In this document: in pieces, positions 1 to 8,600 of the stretch
How positions within the stretch are numbered: the first letter of the stretch is position 1
Layout: each line of letters begins with the position of its first letter
Assembly (NCBI GenBank): GCA_902826685.1
Contig: CADEFT010000033.1
Location: 23,488 to 87,487, forward strand
Origin: an uncultured Acidobacteriota bacterium
Lineage (GTDB): Bacteria > Acidobacteriota > Terriglobia > Bryobacterales > Bryobacteraceae
Reading direction: 5' to 3'
DNA: 64,000 bases
The notes under the pieces: generated by a model
Seen by the model: only the letters and a program-made list of their open reading frames with translations
Databases searched by the model: none
Told to the model about the DNA's origin: nothing
Position numbers and translations under genes: made by a program

Positions 1-1088
1 GTGACATGGGCGCCCGCGATGGAGGCATCGAACTCGCTTTCCCCTTGCGGGATGTGGCAATTGGCGCATCGGCTGTCGTTGGGTTGCGGGAGGTCGACGT
101 GATTCTCACCGGTGGCGAAGTTCACGTTGTCATGACAGGAGCCGCAGGCGGCGCGGCTTGGTTTGGTCAGATGCGCCTGCGCCTGGGCGGGCCGGTTGGC
201 GCCGGTGAGCCGCGTGTCGTGACAGGTGACGCATTCCCGCGCGCCGGCGATGAACTCCACTTTGTCGTAGCAATGCTCGGTATTGGCGTTGCCGATGATG
301 CAGTACTTGCCGCCAGCGGCATTGGAGGGCAGTTCCCGGCCCATGTGGATCTTGTGGATCATCTGGGGCAGGTCGACCGTATTGCCGGTATCGGGGTCGG
401 TGGTTTGCGGCGTGTGGCACATCACGCAGCCTTCCACGCTACGGCGCGCGCCGCCGTGGAAACCGATCTCGGTGTGGCACTTGTTGCAGGTGGCCGTCCG
501 CACGATGTCGCGCGTTTTCACCACCGCGCCTCCCGCCGGTACCCAGGAATAGACGGTATCGAAGTAGTTGACTCCCAGGTCGAACTCGGTGAGATTGCGA
601 TTGGAATAGATCAGGACCGAATGCGTGGCCGTACGGTCGAACCCGGCGGGCAGCTTTGTGCCGAACGTATACGCGTATTGGCCTTCGGCCAGGCGTTCAT
701 AGCGCCCGCCGGTATCGGCCGCCGCTTGCAGTGCGGCTTTTCCATTGATGGTGCTGGTTTGTGTGCGCGTGGTGTAGGCCACGTATTGGTCGCTATCGGC
801 GGGGATGCGCGCCAGTACGAAGCTGGTACCAATCACGCCGGGTGTAACAATGCCTTCGCGGTCGAGCGGCAGCCCGCGCGGATCGCTGAGCTGAAACACC
901 GCGCGGACCGTTCCGTCGGCGGCGGCTTCCACGCGCGCGACCTGAATCCGCAGCCCGGGGCGGACGAAGTTCACGGTGCGCTCACTGGCGTAGCTTGCCT
1001 TTTCTGTTTTCCGGAAAAGGCCGGACGGCGCGCTGAGAAGCGCGCCGCCGACGACAACCGCGGCTAATCCAGTCAGGATGGGTTTCAT
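1..1088 (-). CDS. OmcA/MtrC-family multiheme c-type cytochrome (3' end off window)
   Basis: The frame opens with ATG at 1088 and stays open to the window edge, so 362 residues are visible and the C-terminus is missing. A hydrophobic signal segment (residues about 3-22) is followed by a beta-rich domain of about 170 residues and then heme-binding CXXCH motifs: CNKCH, CVMCH, CVTCH, CGSCH and CANCH, five so far. The stretch around the first hemes (RDIVRTATCNKCH, then LPQMIHKIHMG) is typical of the OmcA/MtrC decaheme family, the outer-surface terminal reductases of porin-cytochrome conduits. There is no lipobox cysteine after the signal segment, unlike Shewanella MtrC/OmcA. It is the last visible gene of a minus-strand operon and starts 3 bp after the monoheme cytochrome. 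Confidence 0.88.
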   Translation of the reverse strand, partial: MKPILTGLAAVVVGGALLSAPSGLFRKTEKASYASERTVNFVRPGLRIQVARVEAAADGTVRAVFQLSDPRGLPLDREGIVTPGVIGTSFVLARIPADSDQYVAYTTRTQTSTINGKAALQAAADTGGRYERLAEGQYAYTFGTKLPAGFDRTATHSVLIYSNRNLTEFDLGVNYFDTVYSWVPAGGAVVKTRDIVRTATCNKCHTEIGFHGGARRSVEGCVMCHTPQTTDPDTGNTVDLPQMIHKIHMGRELPSNAAGGKYCIIGNANTEHCYDKVEFIAGARECVTCHDTRLTGANRPAQAQAHLTKPSRAACGSCHDNVNFATGENHVDLPQPNDSRCANCHIPQGESEFDASIAGAHV

Positions 1089-1091
1089 CGC

Positions 1092-1307
1092 TTATTTCAT
1101 GCAGGCCGCGAGATCTTTCTTCTCGCCGTAACACTTGCCCGCTTCCGTCAGTTCCTTGGCCTTCTTCTTGGCGTCAACGTGGCAGGCCTGACAGCCTTTC
1201 TTTTCTTTCTTGGAATATTCGGGTTTTCCGAAGCTGATAGAGGTGCTCATGGTGAACACCACCGCCAGCAACAGCGCCCAGATGAACATTGGCAACGTCT
1301 TCTTCAT
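1092..1307 (-). CDS. small secreted monoheme c-type cytochrome
   Basis: This 71-residue protein has a clear Sec signal (residues 1-27, basic start then hydrophobic core) and a single CXXCH motif (CQACH), followed by a Lys-rich stretch and two more cysteines. I chose ATG at 1307 because an AAGGAGAG Shine-Dalgarno sequence sits 8 bp upstream. An in-frame ATG at 1325 overlaps the preceding barrel gene's stop as ATGA and would add six residues. It lies between the barrel and the OmcA/MtrC-like cytochrome of a porin-cytochrome operon, so a role as periplasmic or intermolecular electron carrier is inferred. The short length and lone heme are unusual for such loci. Confidence 0.82.
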   Translation of the reverse strand: MKKTLPMFIWALLLAVVFTMSTSISFGKPEYSKKEKKGCQACHVDAKKKAKELTEAGKCYGEKKDLAACMK

Positions 1308-1321
1308 TTGCGATCTCTCCT

Positions 1322-3181
1322 TCATTCGAACCTTAGCCCCACGATTCCCTGGTGGGACTGAAAACCTTCAAAGCGATAAAAGGGTTGGGCCACGCCATAC
1401 CAGCGGTATTCCGCCAGCAGGGAACATCTTTTCGACACAGGCAGGGTGACCCGCGCCATTGGCTGATAAAACCGGGTTGGGCGGCTGCCACTGGAAACAA
1501 ACATCGAGCCGCCGGCGCTTAACCGCGCATGCCACGTCCACCCGAGTGCGAGCGGAATACCGGCCAGCGCGGTTACCGTGTGCGCGTTCTCACGGTAAGA
1601 GGAGGTATCGCGCAGCCCGAGCGCCTGCGGTACCGCGAAAACGAGATCGGAGCGGATGGCGGAGCGGCTATACTCGCCCATCGCCTGCAGTCCCTGTCCT
1701 CCGCCCGGAAGATACTCAAGTCCTATGGCTTCCTGCATGCTTCGAAACTCGAAGGGCTGCAGCGGCGGCGGGTTGGAATTGTTCAGAAACTGCAGCGTTC
1801 CATAGACGCGGACGCTTTTGGCGATCGAGTGGCGTCCGCGCAGCCGGATACGCTCGGAGTTGGTGAGGCTGGTACGGAACGGCACGCGGTTGCCGCGGGC
1901 GATCTCCACATCGGAATGGAGGGACAGGCCGCCGGCGATGCGGTAACCGGCGCCCGCCAGCGCGATATTGCGGCGCAGACCGGCGCGCTCGAACGGTTCG
2001 AGGCCGAGAAATGAGGCTCGCGCCATGCCATCGCCCCAGACGATGCGGTAGCCGCCGCGCAGCGTCAGGCGGGTGGTGGGATCGACGGCGATTTCGGTCT
2101 GCTGCTGGCTGTAGTTCCATTCCAGGCGTCCGAAGAACGGTGTTTCCGAAATCGTGGAAGCGTTGCGCATCCGATCGGTGGTCCAGGATTGGAGCAGGCG
2201 GATGCGGCTGTGGGGCCGCGCTTGGAAGCCCGCGCTGGCGGTGAGATGGGGCTGCTTGGCGGCGCCCGCCAGACGCGAGGTTTGCCCGTTGGTGAACAGA
2301 AGCGAATCGAGATCGACGAAACGCCCGGCGGCGCTGTGCGCGTAGGAAATATCGTTGCGCGGCTGGCTGAACTGGACGGCGGCGTTGAGGTCCAGCCAAT
2401 CGAAAGGCTGGGCGGTGGCGAGGCCGCGGCTGAAAACGCTGTTGCCGCGAATGCCGTAGGCTTGCACCAGGCTCGAGAGAACCAGCGGCTGGCCGAGCAA
2501 CGGGGACGGCCGATTGCCGCTCTGCGTGCCGTCGTCCTCGGTGCGCTGATCGTCTCGAAACCGGATGCCGCCTTGTTCGAGCGTCAGATGCAGCCTGCGG
2601 CGCTCCACCCGCACGCCGCCGCGATAGAGCTCCGTACGGTCGTTCAAGAGATTGAGCACCGGGTACTCATTGCCATCGGTAACGAAATTGGTGACCCCGC
2701 GGCCCAGACCGCGGTCGCGCGTGTAGGCGAAAAACGGCATCAGGCGGCTGGCGGGCCACAACGTGAGCTCGGCTTCGGTGAAGCGGCGTTCGATATCGAA
2801 CGAACGCTGACTCGTCAGCAGGCCGCGATCGAGCAAGGGATTGGCGAACGACGGCAGCGCGTTGAAATAGGCGGTGGAGCGGTGATCGACCGACAGCCGG
2901 TACCAGCGGTCGTCGCTCAGATAGCCGCGCAGCCAGGAGGAAGGATCGCCTCCCCAGCCGGCGCCGGAAAATCGCGCCTGGCGCAGCGTTTTGCGGTTGG
3001 CATCCCAGCGCGCGTTCCAGTTCAGCAGGCGCGGGCCCTGGCCCAGATTGACGACGCTGCGGTAGGCGTCCTGGCTGCCGCGGACACCGTGGTTCCAGCG
3101 CGCGCCGATCTCCGCCTCTCCGGTGAAGGGAGACTCCTGAGCCGCGGCGATCGATCCGAGCAGGAACAGGAGGTTCTTCAT
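1322..3181 (-). CDS. MtrB/PioB-like outer-membrane beta-barrel of the porin-cytochrome complex
   Basis: The 619-residue product starts MKNLLFLLGSIAAAQ, a short signal peptide, and continues with alternating polar/aromatic strands and many short turns typical of a large outer-membrane barrel, ending in aromatic-Phe (VGLRFE). Length and position between a DmsE/MtrA-type decaheme cytochrome and an OmcA/MtrC-type cytochrome fit the MtrB/PioB porin that sheathes the periplasmic cytochrome and lets electrons cross the outer membrane. ATG at 3181 overlaps the cytochrome stop as ATGA, which fixes the start and implies translational coupling. I did not find the N-terminal CXXC motif of Shewanella MtrB. 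The family call rests mostly on context and barrel-like composition. Confidence 0.78.
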   Translation of the reverse strand: MKNLLFLLGSIAAAQESPFTGEAEIGARWNHGVRGSQDAYRSVVNLGQGPRLLNWNARWDANRKTLRQARFSGAGWGGDPSSWLRGYLSDDRWYRLSVDHRSTAYFNALPSFANPLLDRGLLTSQRSFDIERRFTEAELTLWPASRLMPFFAYTRDRGLGRGVTNFVTDGNEYPVLNLLNDRTELYRGGVRVERRRLHLTLEQGGIRFRDDQRTEDDGTQSGNRPSPLLGQPLVLSSLVQAYGIRGNSVFSRGLATAQPFDWLDLNAAVQFSQPRNDISYAHSAAGRFVDLDSLLFTNGQTSRLAGAAKQPHLTASAGFQARPHSRIRLLQSWTTDRMRNASTISETPFFGRLEWNYSQQQTEIAVDPTTRLTLRGGYRIVWGDGMARASFLGLEPFERAGLRRNIALAGAGYRIAGGLSLHSDVEIARGNRVPFRTSLTNSERIRLRGRHSIAKSVRVYGTLQFLNNSNPPPLQPFEFRSMQEAIGLEYLPGGGQGLQAMGEYSRSAIRSDLVFAVPQALGLRDTSSYRENAHTVTALAGIPLALGWTWHARLSAGGSMFVSSGSRPTRFYQPMARVTLPVSKRCSLLAEYRWYGVAQPFYRFEGFQSHQGIVGLRFE

Positions 3182-4005
3182 CGCAGCAACGCCCGATTCA
3201 CGTGCGATCCATGGACTTTGACATGGCATACCGTGCAGTTCTGAAACCGGCCGCTGCGCAGATCGTGGAAGGCGGGCGGCACACCGCCAAGAGCCGGGCC
3301 GCCGCCCAGCCCGGTATGGCATTCCAGGCACTGGAAACGGACTTCATGGCGCGTCAGCATCCGCGGATTGGCCGAGCCATGCGCTTCATGGCAGGCGCCG
3401 CAGCCTTCCATCCGCACCGGGGCATGTTCGAAGGCGAATGGGCCGCGCTTGTCGCCATGGCAGCGGAAGCAGCCGGGCTCGTTGGCCGAGACTTCCCGCA
3501 GCGGATTCGCGCTCAGCAGCCGGCCGTGCGGATTATGGCAATCCACGCATTGCACGCCACCTTCCTGAAGACGGTGGCGGTAGGGCTTCTGAAACTGGGC
3601 CACGGTGGCGGCATGGCAGGTGCCGCACACCTTGAGAGGCTGTTTGGGCTTGGCGGCGTGCACGGAGTGGCAATTGGCGCACCCAACCTGATTCCGTGCG
3701 TGGCCGCCGCGAATGGCCCCTACTCGCGTGGGTTGATTCTTGTGGCATTCGAGGCAGGAGACCGATTCCGGCCCGCGGATATCGGTGGGGGCGGCGGAGT
3801 CCGCATGCGCGCTACCCGGACCATGGCAGCTTTCACAGGCTTTGCCCTGCCAGCCGAGCTTCGTATTGGCCTCGATCCTGCCATGCGGCGTCCTGGTGAG
3901 ACCTTTGAAGATCTCTTCGTGGCAGGCCTGGCAGACCTCCGACCCCATGTATTCTTTCTGAGGCGCGGCGAGCAGTGGTCCCAGGATTATGATCCAGCCC
4001 AGCAT
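3178..4005 (-). CDS. DmsE/MtrA-family periplasmic decaheme c-type cytochrome
   Basis: The 275-residue protein carries a short signal segment (MLGWIIILGPLLAAP) and exactly ten CXXCH motifs in order: CQACH, CESCH, CLECH, CANCH, CGTCH, CVDCH, CFRCH, CGACH, CLECH and CTVCH. Ten hemes in about 270 residues with a GSEVCQACH opening is the pattern of the DmsE/MtrA family, which forms the heme wire inserted into an MtrB-type barrel. It is the first gene of the minus-strand operon and its stop overlaps the barrel start. The intergenic region upstream (4006-4217) separates it from a divergent gene. The inferred role is to carry electrons from the periplasm through the outer membrane. Confidence 0.93.
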   Translation of the reverse strand: MLGWIIILGPLLAAPQKEYMGSEVCQACHEEIFKGLTRTPHGRIEANTKLGWQGKACESCHGPGSAHADSAAPTDIRGPESVSCLECHKNQPTRVGAIRGGHARNQVGCANCHSVHAAKPKQPLKVCGTCHAATVAQFQKPYRHRLQEGGVQCVDCHNPHGRLLSANPLREVSANEPGCFRCHGDKRGPFAFEHAPVRMEGCGACHEAHGSANPRMLTRHEVRFQCLECHTGLGGGPALGGVPPAFHDLRSGRFQNCTVCHVKVHGSHVNRALLR

Positions 4006-4217
4006 CGCTTAGTGATGGAGCAATTCGGACGCCAGCCATGGGGCCTGTAAGTTGAAGCAACGGCGTGACCTGGCCCGCCGGACCGGCGCTCATTGCGGGT
4101 TGTGGCCACTGCCATTGGGGCATTTGCCCCAGGGCGCCCGGCCGAAACTTCCGGGTACACGCTTTCCGGTTGCGTGCGTCTATCTAGCGAGGTACTCTCG
4201 GAATGGAGGCCGCACCC
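4006..4217. promoter_or_regulatory. divergent intergenic region with a 7-bp palindromic stem
   Basis: This 212-bp region lies between the decaheme cytochrome operon (minus) and a Gly-rich secreted protein (plus), so promoters for both should lie here. The sequence shows a perfect inverted repeat at 4116-4131 (TGGGGCA, 2-base spacer, TGCCCCA) that could be an operator or a hairpin. I could not pick out convincing -35/-10 boxes or a known riboswitch. Confidence 0.35.
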
Positions 4218-4973
4218 ATGAGACTCTCGCTGATGGTCGGTTCGATGCTTGTGATTGCTTCCGCTCAGGGACAGCAGCGTGGCATGTACGGCGGGATTTC
4301 GACGGGGAGGATCGTCGGTTCGATCTCGGATCCCGGCTTTGCCGGCCGGTTAGGCGCCACGGTGAGCGGATTGCCGCAGACTTCCGGAGCGGCGATTTCG
4401 TCCGGACCGCGAGGGGGCTTCGGCGGCGGTGGGGGAGGCGGACACTGGCGCGGCGGCGCGCCGCGTACGATCGTGGTTCCCTTCGGCGTTCCGGTGTACA
4501 CGGGCGGCTATGGCGGCTACGGATATAACGATGGGATGATGCCGGCTCCGGCGGCCGTCGTGCAGCCGGTGCAGCCCTCGCCTTCGGTGATTATCAATCA
4601 ATACTACACGCCGGAATCGGTGCGTCCGCAGATGCGCGAGTACACGGACCTGCCCGATCCTCCCGCCGCCTCGCCCGAACAGTCTGAAGGTCCGGTGCGT
4701 GTGTATCCACCGCCCCGGCGTCAGGAACCTGCGGCGCGTGCGGCGGCACCGGCGGCGCCGGTAGAAGATCCCAAGGCGACGATCACGCTGCTCGCTTTTC
4801 AGGATTCTTCGGTTGTCGCCGCGATCGGCTACTGGACGCAGGGCGATCAACTGCACTACGTCACCAGCGGCTTCTCGAAGAAGATCGTGCCTGCCGGAAC
4901 GCTCGACAAATCGCTGTCGGAGCAACTCAACCGCGAACGCAACGTGGAGTTCAAACTCGAAGACGTTCGCTAG
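4218..4973 (+). CDS. Gly/Pro-rich secreted protein of unknown function
   Basis: The 251-residue product has a Sec signal (MRLSLMVGSMLVIASAQGQ), a Gly-rich low-complexity stretch (about residues 60-75 with a run of seven glycines), a Pro/Ala-rich linker, and a C-terminal region of about 65 residues after VEDPKATITLLAF. That last part looks like a short folded domain found at the end of Gly-rich secreted proteins. I chose ATG at 4218 because GGAGG lies 8 bp upstream; an ATG 15 bp earlier would place charged residues before the signal. It converges on the barrel gene that follows, with 7 bp between stops. The function is unknown. Confidence 0.75.
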   Translation: MRLSLMVGSMLVIASAQGQQRGMYGGISTGRIVGSISDPGFAGRLGATVSGLPQTSGAAISSGPRGGFGGGGGGGHWRGGAPRTIVVPFGVPVYTGGYGGYGYNDGMMPAPAAVVQPVQPSPSVIINQYYTPESVRPQMREYTDLPDPPAASPEQSEGPVRVYPPPRRQEPAARAAAPAAPVEDPKATITLLAFQDSSVVAAIGYWTQGDQLHYVTSGFSKKIVPAGTLDKSLSEQLNRERNVEFKLEDVR

Positions 4974-4980
4974 AGAGAGA

Positions 4981-5622
4981 TCAGAAGACGTAGGCGACGC
5001 CAACCACCGGCAGGAAGTTGTGGAACCAGCCGCCGAATTCCGATCCGCGGTTTGGCGTAAAGACGTTTTTCGGCACTGGCGTCATGAAGTCTTTCACCTC
5101 AACGCGCAGCGATGACTTTTCGCCGATTCGCATCTTCACGCCCACGCCGGCCGTTACCAGCGGCGTCGTGTCGTTTGTGCGGGTCAACAGCGCATAATCG
5201 GACAGAGCCTGCGTCACGGTTTCCGTTCCCGTGCCACGGAACTGGCGCACGCCGGCGCCAACCGAAAAGTAGGGCCGCACGCGATTGCCGGTAGGCGCGA
5301 AGTATACGTTGAAGTCGTAATGCAGCGAATGGGTCTGCGCGCCAAAACTTGCCTTGGCGCCTTCGCGCGTCAGCTTGGCCGTATTACGAGCGAACATGTA
5401 GCGGATCTCACCGCCGAAGAACCGGCCGAGATCCTGTCCAACAAAGAATCCCGCCGCGAAACCAGGGCTAAAGGAAGCGTTGGCGCTGGTGCCATTGACG
5501 CGCTTCACATCCTGCGAGGTGTAGAACGAACCCCCGCCGAAACCTCCAACCTCCCATTTCTGCGCCTGAGCCGCGAAGGGAATCAGGAAGCAGGCTCCGA
5601 TGAGGACACGGATCGCTCTCAT
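4981..5622 (-). CDS. small outer-membrane beta-barrel protein
   Basis: The 213-residue product has a signal peptide ending in AQAQ, a mature start KWEVGGFGGGSFY, glycine-rich amphipathic strands and a terminal VVGVAYVF ending in Phe. This is the layout of an eight-stranded outer-membrane beta-barrel (OmpA/OmpX-like, PF13505-type). The segment RPYFSVGAGVRQF is typical of such barrels. No extra peptidoglycan-binding domain is present. It lies downstream of the large beta-propeller gene on the same strand, with a GC-rich stem-loop between them. Function beyond being a barrel cannot be read from sequence. Confidence 0.8.
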   Translation of the reverse strand: MRAIRVLIGACFLIPFAAQAQKWEVGGFGGGSFYTSQDVKRVNGTSANASFSPGFAAGFFVGQDLGRFFGGEIRYMFARNTAKLTREGAKASFGAQTHSLHYDFNVYFAPTGNRVRPYFSVGAGVRQFRGTGTETVTQALSDYALLTRTNDTTPLVTAGVGVKMRIGEKSSLRVEVKDFMTPVPKNVFTPNRGSEFGGWFHNFLPVVGVAYVF

Positions 5623-5652
5623 TGTGGTGCTCCTTGTAATTGGGCCAAGGGG

Positions 5653-5676
5653 GGAGACCGGAGAGGTCCGGCCTCC
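5653..5676 (-). terminator. stem-loop between beta-propeller and barrel genes
   Basis: An imperfect GC-rich hairpin (inner stem CCGGA/TCCGG around a 4-base loop, outer GGAG/CTCC) lies 20 bp after the beta-propeller stop. No U-run follows, so it may be a weak or Rho-assisted terminator or an mRNA-stabilising hairpin. Confidence 0.3.
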
Positions 5677-5696
5677 ACCCGCGGGAATCGGACTGT

Positions 5697-8600
5697 TTAG
5701 TTCACCACGCGAACCGGAACGGTGGTGGATCCGCTGCCTTGGCTTACGGTGAGGGGAACATCGAGTCCCAGGGGTGCATTGCCGGGAACCCGGGCCGTAA
5801 CCTGATAGACGCCAACCGCTCCAGGCGCCATGCCTGCGTATTCAACCGCGAGATCCACGTTGCCAAGGGTTACGCGGGCCTCGGTCACTACCGACGCCAG
5901 GGGATCGGACGGGCCCGGGGCGCCGTTGTCCACCGCCGGAGCGGTACGGCCCATGCCGGTCAACATCAGCGAGATGGTGTCGCCGCGATGAATCGGATTG
6001 GCTTCGGTCACCACCAGGCCGTTGTTGGTGCGGAAGACGGCCGGCAGATCGTTGCGCTCGCCCACGGCGACGTTGCGGAATACGGTGGGCGCGGTGGGCA
6101 GCACCGTCAGATTGAAGTTATCGCTGACGCCGCCCGGAGTCCGCAGCAGCATGGTCACATTGCCTTCGGCCTGGAAGGGAATCTGGCCGTTGATCTGGTT
6201 GGCGGAAACGTAGACAACCGGCACCGGAACGCCGTTCACGGTGAGGCAGCTTTCGCCGAGCGCGGTAGGCAGCGGCGTCTGCTGGCTGGCCTGATTCACC
6301 GGGCTCAGGTTGGAACCGAAGATGGACACCAGGCCACCGGGGGCGACCGGTCCGCTGCCGTCGGCCGCGTTCACCACGCGCTCGATGCGCGGGGCGGCGG
6401 CGGCGGCGTCAAAATCCCACGGCAGCATCGTCACACCGGATTGCGTCAACGCCACCACACCCTTGCGGCTGTAGAGCGGCGCGATGGTGCGCGTGAAGAT
6501 CTGCGTCCACCGGGCCGGCTGGTTGGTTCCGCCAGTGGTACCGCCCGCCTGGCTCTGGTTGGTGGCGCCTTCCGGCAGAATCGGAGCCTCGGCCACGCGC
6601 GCCATGCGAATGGAGCGCGATCCGGAAAGGTCGATGCGCTGAATGATGCCCGGAGCCGAGTTGGCCGGCGCGGTCATACGGATGCCCTGCAGATCGACGA
6701 ACGAGTAGCCCGACGACACGCCCGAAGTGGATTCGAGCGTCGCCACCGGCACAAGCGATGCGTTGAGAATCTGGTTGTTCACCAGGAACAGATCGAAGCT
6801 CGACGCGGCATAGGCCCCCGACAGAGCCGAGAAATCCTTGCGCGACAGCGTGAAGGTGTCGGTGTTGGCGTTGTACAGCATCGTCTTGCCGTCGGCCTGC
6901 GCCATCAGGATGGCGCTGCCGTTGGGCGTGGCCACCAGGACGGAGTTGACGTTGATGTCGTTCTCATAGATGCCGAGCGTGGGGATCTCGGTGCCAAGCC
7001 GGGCCAGCATGTCGATGCGGGCCACTTTGTGCTTGGGTCCACTGACGCGGCAGGCGGCGAGGACGGCGTTGGCGCTGACGGCGATCGAGCGCGGATAGAA
7101 ACCGCTCGGCATGCGGATGGGCATGGTCTCCTCGAGCGTTTCGAGGTCGTACACGCGGATCACCTGGGCGTTGTCATGACCCACCAGCAGGTGGCGGCGG
7201 TCGAAGGTGATGGCCATCTGCGTGGGCGTGTTGGCGGTCTTGAGCGTGGCGATCTGCCCCTGGGTGGTGCCATCGAAAACCAGCACCTGATTGGAATCCT
7301 GGCGGATGACGTAGAAGCGGTCGCGCACCGGATCGCTCACCAGATCCACGAGCTTGCCAGGGATGTTCTGAAAGCTGCCGCGCTGATCGGGTTCCTTGTT
7401 GTTGATCAGGACGCGGATGGAGTTCGGCGCGTTCACGCCGAGGGTGGTTTTGAGGTCGATCGTGGCGGCGACGGTGCCCTTCTGATTCTGGAAAGCGGTG
7501 GGATCGACGCTGATGCGCACGGTGGCGGGCGTGGTGCCGGTGGAAGGCGAGATGTTGATGCCGGCCTGTGTGGTCGACAGCGTGAAATCGACGTTGGCGC
7601 CACCTGGATCGGTGATGGTGATTTCCTGCGTCGAGATGCGGCGTTCACAGAAATTCCCGCGGAACACGAGATCTTCCTTCGAGGCCATCACGCGCGGAAT
7701 CTGCTTGGTATTGCCCACGGGAATGATCATTACGCCGCTTTCGGAAATGGAGTACATCACCGAGCTGTCGGCGTTCATGACGCTCTTGCCGGAGGTATGT
7801 TCGGGCAGGCTCCAACGCTCCTTCACGGCCATGCTGTCGGCGTCGAGCACCAGCAGAACGGGCTTGATGGTGTTGGACGAGGTTGGCGTTTGCGAAGGCG
7901 TGGTGGTCTGGCTGGTGGTTTGCGTCGCATTGGTGTCCACAAACTCGGCGTAGATCAGGTTGCGCCTGGTATCGAAGGTGTGAGTGCCGAACTCGAAGTT
8001 CCCCGAGGCGAGCGGCAACTGATTGATCACTACGTCCATGCGCCGGTCGTGGGTGACCCAGCCGGTGGTGTGCAGGCTGCCGTCGTAGTTGACGGCCACG
8101 GCGCGGGGGCCGGGCGGTGGCGACCAGGTCCACAGCACCGCTTCCACCCGCTTGGTGGTGACGTCGTACATGAATTCGAGCGACTGGTTGGTGGTGGAAC
8201 CCTGGCCGCCCCCTCCGCCGCCCTGCGCCGAGCCGACCGCGGCCGAGCCGAACACCCACAGCCCATCGCCCGACACGGCCATCGACGCCGAGACGATATT
8301 GGCCGGCAGGTTGCCCTGCGCCGTCGGCAGGGAGCGCGTGGTGGCGCCGGAGATGGTGCCTAATACCTGCGTCTGCCCGGTCCATGGATCGAACAAAAGG
8401 AATTCGGTGCCGGTGACCACCAGGGCCTTGGCATCGATGCCAAAGGACACGCCGAGAGGCACGGCGCCCAGGGAAAAAGTCTGTCTGCGATCGGTCACCA
8501 GGTCGATGACGGTGACTCCGTTATACTGCGAGCCCGTCGCGAAATTACCGTAGTGGGTAATGACCAGGAACCGGCCGTCCGGGCTCAGCGCCAGCGAGGA

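Noticed and set aside
6..1067. Plus-strand open frame at the left edge
   Set aside because: The minus strand in the same place encodes five CXXCH heme motifs and an OmcA/MtrC-like protein, which decides the strand.
4006..4217. Possible c-di-GMP or cobalamin riboswitch upstream of the cytochrome operon
   Set aside because: Some short matches (GCCACTG, ACGCA) are present, but the conserved order and spacing of either riboswitch are not.
5640..8363. About 907 open codons antisense to the beta-propeller gene
   Set aside because: The product is rich in Arg, Gly and His with no recognisable fold, as expected from the complement of a high-GC3 gene.
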